From JAWPMT01 sp965267435 (GTDB lineage: Bacteria > Bacteroidota > Bacteroidia > Cytophagales > Cyclobacteriaceae): a stretch of DNA of 64,000 nt. A model generated the notes under the pieces. The model saw only the letters and a list, made by a program, of their open reading frames with translations, had not been told where the DNA came from and ran no database searches. The stretch lies in NCBI GenBank assembly GCA_965267435.1, contig OZ253960.1:496001-560000 (forward strand), read 5' to 3'. Of the stretch, positions 35,544 to 45,500 are shown one piece after another; positions within the stretch are counted from its first letter, which is position 1; every line of letters begins with the position of its first letter. The position numbers and the translations under genes were made by a program.

Positions 35544-38500
35544 CTAATGTCTTATGAGCTTCAGCAGCGTCTCACCTTTCCCGTCGCTTATCTGAAGCAA
35601 GTAAATGCCTGGTTCTTCGGGCAGTGCCAGTTCCAGGTACGCAGTCTCTTGTCGTTTCATGAAGGTGCCCTGCAGAATCATCCGTCCAGAGATATCGGAC
35701 AATCGGTAGTCAAGACTTGCTTCCTCGGCCCCGCTGACTTCCACATAGACGGGGCCGGTAGTGGGATTGGGGTATGCCACCAGACTTACCTCCAGACTTG
35801 CATCAGATAGACCTGTGACTACCAGATCGACGGGTTCGGAGAGACCTTCGCAGCCATTGATGTCTATGACGCTCACCTGGTAGCTTCCCACTTGGTTGGC
35901 ATGGTAATTTTGTGACGTCGCCCCTTCAATCATTGATTCGTCCAAATACCATTGATAGGATTCTGCCGTCTCCGATGTGAAGGTCAGTCCTTCCAGTGTG
36001 ACAGTCGGTACGGGGTCAGCGTTGACGTGTACACTCGCACTGGCAGCTCCTGGACACCCGTTTTCGAAGATCCCCACCAGGCCGATACTGGCAGAAACCG
36101 AGAATTCCAGCTCAATCTGATTCCCCGTGCCAAGTGTATCGTTTTCAAATAGCCAATAGTAGTCGTTTGCGCCACCACTGGCTGTGAATGTCACCGTTTC
36201 TCCTTCGCACACTTCGTCATCAGAGGCCTCGATGAATATCTCCGAGGCTCCTTGCAATTCTATCACGGCTTTGGCCGTGTCATAGCATCCGGCACTATTT
36301 TGCCCCAGGAGGGTGTAGGTGATGTCTTCGAAAACGGTTAGGCTGAAGCTGGACTCATCTGATACCGGAGTCAGATCTCTCTCGTCAATCCAGAGATAAG
36401 CCTCGGCTCCACTACCGGTCAGTGTGACTTCGTCACCAGGGCAAATAGCCTCCGCGCTCGCCGTGATCGAGATGTCAGGTTGTCCTTGCACTTCGATGTA
36501 ATCAGTAAAGGTCTCTGTGGTACTTCCCGAACTGTTTGTCACTTCCAGCGTGACATTGAAGGTGCCTGCCGTGAAGTACCTGACGACGGGATTGGGATCA
36601 TTGGATGTGGCTGGGGTGCCTCCCTCAAATGTCCATGACCAACTGGTCGGCCATCCAGAGCTATTGTCTTCGAACAAGACCTCGTCGCCACGACAGATGA
36701 TCTGATCCGATGCTCGAATGGCGACCGGCGACGGCTCAGCCGAGGTCGTTTTTTCTTCCACGACGATGTTGTCGAGGTAGAGGTTGTTGCCCCATCCGGA
36801 ATTGTTGATCAATGCCAGGTGCACTTCGGCGTTGCCTGCGAGGTCGACCAGTGACACCTGTGTGGAGCGCCACTGCTCATCAGTGGGAGTGAACGCATCC
36901 GTGGATCGATTGGCCGTTTCAAGCTGTGAGCCACCCAGCGACCAAATGGGCACGAAGTTGTCTCCACAATCTGTGGAATAGGCGACTGTCAGCGTGTCTG
37001 CCAGATCCAACGCAAATCTCGCATAGGCATGATCAAATGTGAGGTAGGGATTCGATACGTTGGAGAAGTCCAATAGGGGTGTTATTAGGTAATCCAGGGT
37101 GCCACTGGGATCACTTTCCCGATTGTAGTTGTCCATCTTGATGGACTTGGCCCCTGAGCCGAACGCACTTACATCGGCGGATTCCCATGTCCTGTCATCC
37201 CCGGGATTGACAGTAAGCCACCCTTCGAGTGCCGAACCCGTGTCTTCGAAGTCTTCCTCGATCCCTGTATTCGCATCATCTGAGATGATGCTGATGTAGT
37301 TGAGTCGTGTGAGACTATCGGAGCCCTGGTCATTCGTGGCCACCAGTTTAACAGAATAGATGCCAGAAAATGGGAACGCGGGTTCGGGATTTTGGTCGGA
37401 GTATTCACCGACAACTTCTCCCGCAGTGTCATAGATGGTCCACGCCCATGTCGTGGGATTGTTGGTAGATAGATCGAGGAGCTGGACTACTGTCCCTTCA
37501 CAGCCCGAAGTAGGCGTACCGGCGAATCGGGCGAAAGGCTCCTCTTGCGACAAGTGAACAGTAGAGCGCAACAGCTCTTTTCGTCGGGGTGATACATCCA
37601 TGGTAGTCCTCATTCTAACTTTTTGCTCTAGTGTGAACGTGTTTCTACACTGATCATCCGAGTAGTCCATGTAGTTGGAAACCATCCGTTCGCCTTCTCC
37701 GCATTCATCATCGGTTGGGCAACCCAGGAAGATCGAGGACCAACGGGCCTGGCTGCAGTTGGGTGTGTCTTCTACAAAATCGTCTACTCCACATGCGCCA
37801 TCCCCCCAGGTGTGGCGGAGACCCAGCCAGTGACCCACTTCGTGACTCACAGTTTTGCCCTGACCATAACGGAATGGTACGTTGGGCGTGGTGCCATAAG
37901 TGATGTAGTTCATGACCACACCATCTGTCTCCGCCCTGCCACCGACGGAAGGCATCCCGTCCAGTCCCGACATGCTTGGAAACTGGGCATACCCTAGAAG
38001 CGTTCCTCCCCCATCCTCCGGGGTGAAGGTTACCGTCCAGATGTTGAAGTATTGATTGGGGTTCCAAATGGTGGAGGGCTTGAGTGTAGCCTCAATTTCT
38101 TGCGTTGACCAGCTTTCTTTGCCGCCATCCACTCGATTTATCCCTGGCTGGTCCAGCAGGTTGCCATCGGGGTCGTATAGGGCTGGAGCGAATTCGATGT
38201 AGATGTCAGCGCCGACGGGATTATTATTGGCGCCGCTGCCGATTCTCCGAAATTGCTCATTCAGAGCATCGATCTGGCTGTCTGCTTGTTCCTGGGTAAT
38301 GTTCGGTCCCATACCTTCCCGTTGGCCATTGTGGACCACATGTAATATCACAGGAATCGTGAGTACCTCATCCTGTTGGAGGCGTCCGAGGGCAACTCTC
38401 TCAGAGTAGTGGGCTATTTCGATTTGCATGCGCTTCTCAAGGTCATCGAGCGTACCCAACTTTGGGTGGGCACGGCGCATAGCAGCATCCACCTCCATTG

Positions 38501-38606
38501 CCGCACAGATGCCATCTCCAACGTCTTTCCCGTGCGGTGCCTGCGACCGGGCAGAGAGTGAAAGACCGAGCAGGAAAGCTATGAGGATAGTTAGATTCTT
38601 CATCAT
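35544..38606 (-). CDS. Secreted M43-family zinc metalloprotease with PKD-type repeats and T9SS tail
   Basis: The start is set at ATG 38606 (ATGATG) to give the leader LTILIAFLLGLSLSARSQ. The 1020-residue product has an M43 (pappalysin-like) catalytic domain at about residues 80-340: zinc motif HEVGHWLGLRH with H255, E256, H259 and H265, and the Met-turn SNYMDYSDD. Next come a PKD-like domain, a MAM/jelly-roll-like segment (~residues 430-610), a PKD domain (TWSWTFEGGTPATSNDPNP) and Ig-like modules each starting with a cysteine. The end (VAYPNPTTGPVYVEV to the last residue) is a T9SS type A sorting domain. It should be exported and act on extracellular proteins. Confidence 0.92.
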   Translation of the reverse strand: MMKNLTILIAFLLGLSLSARSQAPHGKDVGDGICAAMEVDAAMRRAHPKLGTLDDLEKRMQIEIAHYSERVALGRLQQDEVLTIPVILHVVHNGQREGMGPNITQEQADSQIDALNEQFRRIGSGANNNPVGADIYIEFAPALYDPDGNLLDQPGINRVDGGKESWSTQEIEATLKPSTIWNPNQYFNIWTVTFTPEDGGGTLLGYAQFPSMSGLDGMPSVGGRAETDGVVMNYITYGTTPNVPFRYGQGKTVSHEVGHWLGLRHTWGDGACGVDDFVEDTPNCSQARWSSIFLGCPTDDECGEGERMVSNYMDYSDDQCRNTFTLEQKVRMRTTMDVSPRRKELLRSTVHLSQEEPFARFAGTPTSGCEGTVVQLLDLSTNNPTTWAWTIYDTAGEVVGEYSDQNPEPAFPFSGIYSVKLVATNDQGSDSLTRLNYISIISDDANTGIEEDFEDTGSALEGWLTVNPGDDRTWESADVSAFGSGAKSIKMDNYNRESDPSGTLDYLITPLLDFSNVSNPYLTFDHAYARFALDLADTLTVAYSTDCGDNFVPIWSLGGSQLETANRSTDAFTPTDEQWRSTQVSLVDLAGNAEVHLALINNSGWGNNLYLDNIVVEEKTTSAEPSPVAIRASDQIICRGDEVLFEDNSSGWPTSWSWTFEGGTPATSNDPNPVVRYFTAGTFNVTLEVTNSSGSTTETFTDYIEVQGQPDISITASAEAICPGDEVTLTGSGAEAYLWIDERDLTPVSDESSFSLTVFEDITYTLLGQNSAGCYDTAKAVIELQGASEIFIEASDDEVCEGETVTFTASGGANDYYWLFENDTLGTGNQIELEFSVSASIGLVGIFENGCPGAASASVHVNADPVPTVTLEGLTFTSETAESYQWYLDESMIEGATSQNYHANQVGSYQVSVIDINGCEGLSEPVDLVVTGLSDASLEVSLVAYPNPTTGPVYVEVSGAEEASLDYRLSDISGRMILQGTFMKRQETAYLELALPEEPGIYLLQISDGKGETLLKLIRH

Positions 38607-38808
38607 CGTTGAGGTTTTTTCAGTTGTCGGCTTGTGATTCAAAAGTGCAGTTGCCATCCAGTGAGGGTGTCCGGGGCTCGGATCGCCAATTGTCGTATGA
38701 AAAGCCTATTACTAAGCTCCGGTGACCGTTTGGACAAAGGCCAGCGATGGGCCTGCGTCACGAATGTAACGTGTAGGTTCATTGGCCACGGGCGATGGAC
38801 CCAGATCC

Positions 38809-39288
38809 TCAGTTCTCCGAGGGTAGTTCGAAGGTATAGTTGCCCTCCAGACCGGAAGCCCTGCCGGAGGATTCCGTCACTCGAAAGTCCATCGTCAATT
38901 CGGTGCCTTTACTCACAACAATTCGTACCTCTATACCATCTGCCCGAATAATTTCTGACGCATCATTGGGGTCGCTGTTCGCGTAGCTCCAGGACGCGCT
39001 CGTTGCCTCGGGCCATACACCTCCACCACCCGAGGAGCTGTACGTCGTGCCGCTAAAAGAGATCTCGAAGTCTGGAAAATTGTCCGTGACGTCCACTTCA
39101 TCTTTAATGATGCGCCCGCCGGCTATCACCCAGGATGCACCGTCATTGACCAGGGCATCGGTTGTGGTGTCTTGCACGCTAGGCCCTGAGTCATCGTCAC
39201 CACAGCTCATGAGGTTGAGGCCATATACAGTAAGAACGACAAGTGTTAAGGTGCTCAATGAGGGCCTCTTGGAAATATATAGCTTCAT
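38809..39288 (-). CDS. Small lipoprotein, lipocalin-like or similar beta fold
   Basis: The ATG at 39288 gives a lipoprotein signal with lipobox LMSC (Cys29) and the acidic CGDDDSGP start common in Bacteroidota surface lipoproteins. The rest (~130 residues) is beta-rich, with SWVIAGGRIIKDEVDVTDNF and LEGNYTFELP, as in small DUF-type lipoproteins that reach the surface. No catalytic motif. It has its own copy of the tandem-repeat promoter 28-84 nt upstream. Confidence 0.7.
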   Translation of the reverse strand: MKLYISKRPSLSTLTLVVLTVYGLNLMSCGDDDSGPSVQDTTTDALVNDGASWVIAGGRIIKDEVDVTDNFPDFEISFSGTTYSSSGGGGVWPEATSASWSYANSDPNDASEIIRADGIEVRIVVSKGTELTMDFRVTESSGRASGLEGNYTFELPSEN

Positions 39289-39315
39289 ATCGAATGGGGT
39301 TATCAATAAAGACTT

Positions 39316-39372
39316 CAAAGGTTCCCAAGAAAAGGGCGCGGGACAATACGCGAAAGTGGAATTAAAGTGGTA
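39316..39372 (-). promoter_or_regulatory. Tandem-repeat promoter module, site 2 (lipoprotein)
   Basis: Minus strand: TACCACTTT (39372-39364) and TTCCACTTT (39361-39353), 11-bp period; 6 nt; TTG (39346-39344); 20 nt; AACCTTTG (39323-39316). Spacing is identical to site 1. The expected leader of the lipoprotein mRNA is only about 20 nt. Confidence 0.6.
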
Positions 39373-39475
39373 GATCGAGAGTGTAGGCTTCAGGAGGAAG
39401 TCGGAGAGGCGATTCTTACTTGCCGGATTGATATACTTCCCGGATCTTTCAGATGCGATTAGCGCATATAAGCCT

Positions 39476-41341
39476 TCAGGAGTTGCTGATCATCCCAAGC
39501 TCCTTGGCTTTGTTGACTAGTTGGGTGCGATTGGAGACCTGCATCTTACGGAAGACGTTGTACAAATGCTTCTTCACGGTCTCTGTCGAGACGAAAAGTG
39601 TATCGGCGATCTCCTGGTTTCTGAGGCCCTCAGCTACCAAGGCCATGATTTCATTTTCTCTGATGGTCAAGGGCGTGAGCAATTCCATGGATGCCTTTCT
39701 TGAGAACACCGGGAGCTCAACTGATGATAGGGAGGAGTCAGGTCCTGGCCCGGGACGGTGTTCTTTTCCATCAACCAGGGGGTTGAAGATTCCCATTTTT
39801 TTGTCAATATGGTGGGTTTTAAACCATTGACCCAATTCGTCGGTGAGCGTGGCAATGTCTTCAGGCTGAGCGTTAAGGGCTAGCTGCTGCAGCAATATTT
39901 GTCGGAATTGATGGTGGAAGCGAAACCATTCATGCGAATGGTCGAGCGGCACGACAAAGAGATTCGATCTTTCAAACTGATTGATGATCTCCTGACCTTT
40001 TATCTCCGCTTTCGAATCTTTTAGCAGCACTTCGTCAATCAACGTGGCATTGAAGGTTTCCAGCAGGGACAGCTGCATCAGGATTTCCCGGACTTTCTCG
40101 GATTGCTTTGTGAAGACCTCTGAGAGCACATAGTCAGAGATCACGTGAAGACTTACATCCTCGGCAGCGAGAATCTCGTCAGCCCGCTCTTTGTTAGGGA
40201 TAAGTGTGGCCATCAATCGGAGACCGGCAATCCACCCTTCCGTCCTCCTCATCAGGTTGTTCAGTGTATCTTCATTTAGTTGACTGCCCAGTAATCTTTC
40301 GAAAAGTAATCCGATTTCTGTCGTGGAGAAGCTTAATTGCATCATCCGGATCTCATGCAATAGACCGCGTGACTTCAAGGCCGAAAGTTTCAAGGCTGGG
40401 TCTCTCCTCGTCATGATGATCATGTGGAAATTGGGGGGCGCGTTTTGCAACAAACGTTCGATCAGCACGAGGATCTTCTTGTCGTGAATGGTTTGGAAGT
40501 TATCCAATACGAGGGTTACCTCTTCTGATATGCCGTGGATTGCGTTTGACAAGGCCGTATGCAGCTCGTCGTCGTTGGCTTCCTCCTCGGAGGACAAGAG
40601 TTGGCGGAGCGCTTTGAAATGGTCTGGGAAGGACGTTTTGAAGGCCATCAATAGATACCAGAGGAAGGTATTGATATCGTCGAGCTCCTCATCCAAAGTG
40701 ACCCAGCCAAACGGTTGATTCGATACTTGCAGGTATTGACTGATGACTACGCTCTTTCCGAAACCAGCTGGTGCAGAGACCAACGTCAGCAGCTTCTCCT
40801 GATGTTGCTCCATCTCCTCGATGATCGATGACCGAGTGATCAAATCAGTTGTTAATCGAGGAGGATTGAACCTTACAGCCAGGAGTGTAGGTTCCTTGTC
40901 CTTCTCGGACGCCTCGCTGAGAGCAGTACTGGTCACTTGAGAAGATAAATACATGTCGCCCTTTCGAACCTTGTTGATGGCTATGATCAGTTCATCCGGT
41001 GCACTCTCTTTGAGGAGGTAACCTTTGGCCCCCGCATCAAGCATGCCTTTCACCGCTTGCCGACCAGAGTTGATGGACAATGCGATGATGTTGGTGTTGG
41101 GGTGGTCCTTCAGGATCTTAGCCGTAGCTTCGATACCATCCATGTCAGGCATGTTGATATCCATGACGATGCAGTCTGGTTGTTGAGTTCGGACGACCTC
41201 CAGCGCCTCCAGACCACTGCTGCCTTCGGCCACTATCGAAAACTGAGGTTTATTGTTGAAAATGGCCCGCAACCCCTTTCTGAAGACGGGATGATCATCA
41301 ATAATGGCAATTCGGTAGGGATCGGCGGCCTCCACGGTCAC
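39476..41341 (-). CDS. Response regulator fused to MalT-like STAND ATPase and LuxR helix-turn-helix
   Basis: 621 residues starting with GTG that overlaps the kinase TGA. Residues 9-125 are a receiver domain (acid pair D15-D16, phospho-acceptor D61, K111). Residues ~160-530 are a MalT-type STAND ATPase with P-loop SAPAGFGKS (189-197) and Walker B region TLVLDNFQ. Residues ~548-615 are a LuxR/NarL helix-turn-helix (LTIRENEIMALVAEGL; VSTETVKKHLYNVFRKM). The TPR repeats that follow the ATPase in MalT are missing. It is likely a DNA-binding regulator whose ATP-driven assembly is set by phosphorylation. The overlapping upstream kinase is the obvious partner. Confidence 0.88.
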   Translation of the reverse strand: MTVEAADPYRIAIIDDHPVFRKGLRAIFNNKPQFSIVAEGSSGLEALEVVRTQQPDCIVMDINMPDMDGIEATAKILKDHPNTNIIALSINSGRQAVKGMLDAGAKGYLLKESAPDELIIAINKVRKGDMYLSSQVTSTALSEASEKDKEPTLLAVRFNPPRLTTDLITRSSIIEEMEQHQEKLLTLVSAPAGFGKSVVISQYLQVSNQPFGWVTLDEELDDINTFLWYLLMAFKTSFPDHFKALRQLLSSEEEANDDELHTALSNAIHGISEEVTLVLDNFQTIHDKKILVLIERLLQNAPPNFHMIIMTRRDPALKLSALKSRGLLHEIRMMQLSFSTTEIGLLFERLLGSQLNEDTLNNLMRRTEGWIAGLRLMATLIPNKERADEILAAEDVSLHVISDYVLSEVFTKQSEKVREILMQLSLLETFNATLIDEVLLKDSKAEIKGQEIINQFERSNLFVVPLDHSHEWFRFHHQFRQILLQQLALNAQPEDIATLTDELGQWFKTHHIDKKMGIFNPLVDGKEHRPGPGPDSSLSSVELPVFSRKASMELLTPLTIRENEIMALVAEGLRNQEIADTLFVSTETVKKHLYNVFRKMQVSNRTQLVNKAKELGMISNS

Positions 41342-42396
41342 TCTTGACTTACTGCACCCAATGGTGCCAATAGATGGACCGATGTACCCTGCCCATGTTT
41401 GGAGTGGATGTCAATGGAGCCACCAATGTCCTCGATCCGCTGTAGGATACTAAAGATACCGTACCCTCCCTCCTGGAAGTCGGTCTGCTCCGGTTGATAA
41501 TCGAAGCCCACACCATCATCCTCCACCTTGATCTTGAGCTGGTCCTCGACTTGCTCAAAATGAATACGCACTTCTGAGGCCTGGGCATGCTTACGAACAT
41601 TGATCAAAAGCTCTCTGATGGATCGGAAAAGGAGCAAACGGGTATTCTCATTCAGGGGAAAACGCGATTCTTCGCCAGATACCTGCACCTGGATGTCATG
41701 CTTGACCTCCAATTGGGACTCTGCCCAGTCTGCAGTGGAGGCATACAGGCCTGTCTCATGAAGTTGAGGGTATGACAAATCAAATATGGCACTTCTGACG
41801 GCCTTGATTCCGCGAAGACAATCTTCCGAGATTTCCTCCAGCTTGTCGATGTGTTCCCTGTTCTCCAGCTCCTCATTGAGCGCCGTCAACTGAAGCCTTG
41901 CTGAGGCGAGAATTTGGCCTACTTCGTCGTGCAGGTCGCTGGCAATTTGCTTCCGTTGTACCTCTTCTGCCAGTGTCAGCTCCTTTACGAGTTTCTTCAA
42001 TCTGTTCTGATAATCACGCAGTCGACGCTCAGCGTCTCTCGCCTCAATGCCCCGATTGATCGCATGCTCCATCTGGTGCTTGTCGAAGGGTTTGTTTATG
42101 TACCAATAGATGCCCACTTCGTTCACCGCCTGCTTCAGTGCCTCATTGTCTGTGTAGGCAGTGAGTAGGATATATTTCAAATCAGGGTGGGTCTCCTTCA
42201 CCTCTTTTAGGAATTGAACACCCGTCATTTTGGGCATTCTTTGATCGGTGACGATGAGCTCTACGGGTTCATCCTGGAGCACTTTGAGTCCCTCTTCTGC
42301 CGAACTGGCCGTCAGTACTTTGAACTTTCGCCTATACAGCGATTGGAAGGCGCTCAGGTTGCTTTTTTCATCATCTACGTATAGGACCGTTTTCAT
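41338..42396 (-). CDS. Receiver-histidine kinase (HisKA_3 type), cytoplasmic
   Basis: 352 residues from ATG 42396 (MKTVLYVDDE); longer starts add no useful sequence. A receiver domain comes first (D8-D9, phospho-acceptor D51, K101), then a coiled coil, then a NarX/DesK-type dimerisation box with His155 (ASDLHDEVGQ) and a HATPase domain (EDDGVGF; GGYGIFSILQRIE). It has no membrane segment, so its input is likely phosphate on the receiver or a partner protein. It is translationally coupled (GTGA overlap) to the REC-STAND-LuxR gene. The two lipoprotein kinases transcribed divergently are candidate phosphodonors for the receiver. Confidence 0.9.
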   Translation of the reverse strand: MKTVLYVDDEKSNLSAFQSLYRRKFKVLTASSAEEGLKVLQDEPVELIVTDQRMPKMTGVQFLKEVKETHPDLKYILLTAYTDNEALKQAVNEVGIYWYINKPFDKHQMEHAINRGIEARDAERRLRDYQNRLKKLVKELTLAEEVQRKQIASDLHDEVGQILASARLQLTALNEELENREHIDKLEEISEDCLRGIKAVRSAIFDLSYPQLHETGLYASTADWAESQLEVKHDIQVQVSGEESRFPLNENTRLLLFRSIRELLINVRKHAQASEVRIHFEQVEDQLKIKVEDDGVGFDYQPEQTDFQEGGYGIFSILQRIEDIGGSIDIHSKHGQGTSVHLLAPLGAVSQE

Positions 42397-42556
42397 TGTC
42401 AAGTAGCTCATCCGTTGGAGGCCGTTAATATAGGTGATTATAACCACCAAGCAATGAGTTTTGACAGTAGATCCATTGACCTTTGAGAACTAGTTATGAG
42501 CGTTGCAGATACGGAAATGACTATATTTCCGATAGGATTTCCAGGTGAGCCTTTTC

Positions 42557-45500
42557 ATGCGCTTAATTCCCATTGCCTTACTTATTGTGTCCTTGGTAGG
42601 TTGCCAATTTGAACGGGACGTGCTTCCCCCGGCGACTGATGCCCGATTGTCACCCCCCCTTATCAATGCGCTCGGGGATACAATAGTCACAGGGGTCGAA
42701 GTGAAGGTCCTTGGTAAGAAGCGATCGATTCATGAGATCATGGATCTGAAGGTCCTTCCAGCTGGAGAGCCCAGAATCATTCCGGCGCACCCCAACGTCC
42801 ATCATGCTTCAGTGGTGAGCTCAATGGTCATCCTGGACACGGTTCGTTCTGCGTCGGTCGAATTACCGTTGCCGCTGGTGAATTCGCTTGGTGACACAGT
42901 CCCAACCGGAGTCCCGATTCCTGCCATTGGCAAAAGAATTCCTGTGAAATGGCCTGAACCGATTGCGGCACTTCCTCCCAGGTCCAGAGACGATGCTACG
43001 CTTGATATCAAATTCATGGGTGTCGAGCAAGGGCTGCTTTCCAATTCCGTAACCTGTGTGCTCAAGGATCGTCGTGGTAACTTCTGGATTGGCACAAATG
43101 GAGGAGGGCTCACCCTTTATGATGGTGTATCCATGTGGAATTTTAAGCGAGAGCACGGGCTACCAGCAAACGGGGTTCATAGCTTATTTGAGGATAAAAA
43201 TGGAAGAATTTGGATAGGTACCCGACGAGCATTGATGTACTATGATGGTGTGGACTTCGTCATTTTTGAGGAATCGGATGGCTACGCCAATGACTTCGTG
43301 ATGAAGATCCTCGAGGATCAGTCTGGCAACTTGTGGTTTGGTAGCTGGGAGTTTGGATTGGTCAAGTATGATGGCGAAAGCTTCACCCACTACTATGATA
43401 GAGAAGGTCTTCAAACAAAACGCATCAACTACCTTCTAGACGACGTGGATGGGGGCATTTGGGTGACCTCTAGCAACGGTGGGCTCTTCAAGTTTGATGG
43501 GGAAGGATTTACAGGTTATGAGTTTCGGAATTCGAAGGGGGAGAAATCATCCCTCCCAGCTGTCTCTCGCGATGTCCATGGGGACTTGTGGTTTGGCTTG
43601 GATTGGGGATTGTGCCGGTATGATGGTAGGCAGTTTGACCTGTACACATCAGGTGCCGTTTCTAGTCCGAGGGTCATTACCGAAGATAGAGAGGGAAATA
43701 TTTGGTTTGTAAACGGAAGGCAGGGGGTGGCAATGTTTGATGGCCTTAGATTTACCACTATAGGTATTGCTCAGGGACTGACAAAAAATACAATTTTCGA
43801 CATGTTTATGGACGAAGACGGCAAAGTGTGGATGTCCACTTACGGCGGAGTGAATATCTACGATCCCGGCTCCTTTCGACACCCCGGTATTTTTTCTGAC
43901 GCGACCGTAAAATCGCTGTATCAAGATTCAAGAGGACACATATGGTTTGGTGTCGAGGGAGATGGCGTTTATCAATACGACGGGGAGCAATATTATCATT
44001 TTTCTGAGCGCCAGGGATTTTTCAAGCAACTAGCGACTACCTGGGCGATGACTGAAGATCAGGCAGGCAACATGTGGTTTTCTTCTAATCTGGGTCAGGG
44101 CTGGATTAGGTACAGCCCACCTGATCAGACCCATCGAAATGGTACAATCTGCCATTATTATCCAAAAAATGATTCGGTCGCCTGGGTTTACCGATTTGTC
44201 AACAGCCTGGTGGCAGATGACCATGGAGGAGTGTGGATTGGTTCAGAAGGGGGCGGTTTAATGCGTCTTCAGGGAGATGACTTCCACGAATACACAACCG
44301 ACGAGGGGCTGATTTCCAATAGAATGGTTCCCAGGTTGATCAAAGACCAGATTGGAGATCTATGGTTTTGGAGCGACAATGGAGGAATTACAAGATTCAG
44401 TCCTGGATCCAATCCCAGTGATTCTGCTACGGTCGTTCATTTCTCTGCCGAGGAAGGACTCACCAGTGAGGCCATCCACAGTGTTTATCCGGATGCTGAG
44501 GGGTACCTGTGGCTTGGCGACAAGGCGGGACATGTTTATCGGTATCGCGCGGATAGTCCTATGCGATTTCATCGACTTCCACTTGAGCAACTTCGTGCCT
44601 CGGAGCAAGTGGAGTCATTCCTCAGGGATCCCACGGGGAATTTGTGGTTGTCTACACACCAGGGATTAGATCGGCTCCGTATGGCGGATGGGGAGGATCC
44701 CGGATCGACACTATCAGTGACCACCTACAAGGGCCTGGACGGTCTGAAGGGTTTGAACTTCTATCGACCTGCACTGCTCGATCACAGGGGGCGGATGTGG
44801 TGGAGCCACGACAGGGGCATAACTGAATTGAGCACTGCGCACGCCTCAAGCTCCGTTAAGTCTGTAGGAATAAAACTGTCGGAGGTGGCCGTGAACGGCG
44901 ACTTCCTGGATTATCGAAGCGCCAGGAATACTCTGCCGGAGGGATTGACATTTGATAGTGTACGTTCGTTTTCCAACCTTCCTCTCAGTCTGGAAATGCC
45001 CTATGAGCTTAATAGTATTAGCTTTCACTTTGCTGGTCAGGACTGGGCAGCCCCCAATCACATCCAGTATAGTTACGTCCTTGAAGGACTCAGCGAGGAG
45101 TGGAGTCATTACGACAAAGTATCGACGGCCACCTTTCAGCGAGTCCCACCTGGGGACTATACATTTAAGGTTCGTGCTCGCGGCATCAATGGGAACTATA
45201 GTGAGTCGCTTTCCTACGCTTTTGTGATCCGTCCAGCCTGGTGGCTCACCTGGTGGGCCAGGGGATTGTATGGGCTGATGACTGCATTGGTTATTGTTGG
45301 CATCATCCGGCTCCGCACCAACAATCTGAAGCGCCAGAGGAAGAACCTTGAAGCCATTGTACACGAACGAACCACAGCGTTGCAAGGCACGATCAAACAG
45401 CTCCAGGAGGCTCAGTCCCAACTCGTTCATTCCGAGAAGATGGCATCCCTGGGGCAGCTTACGGCAGGCATTGCGCATGAAATTAATAATCCCATCAATT

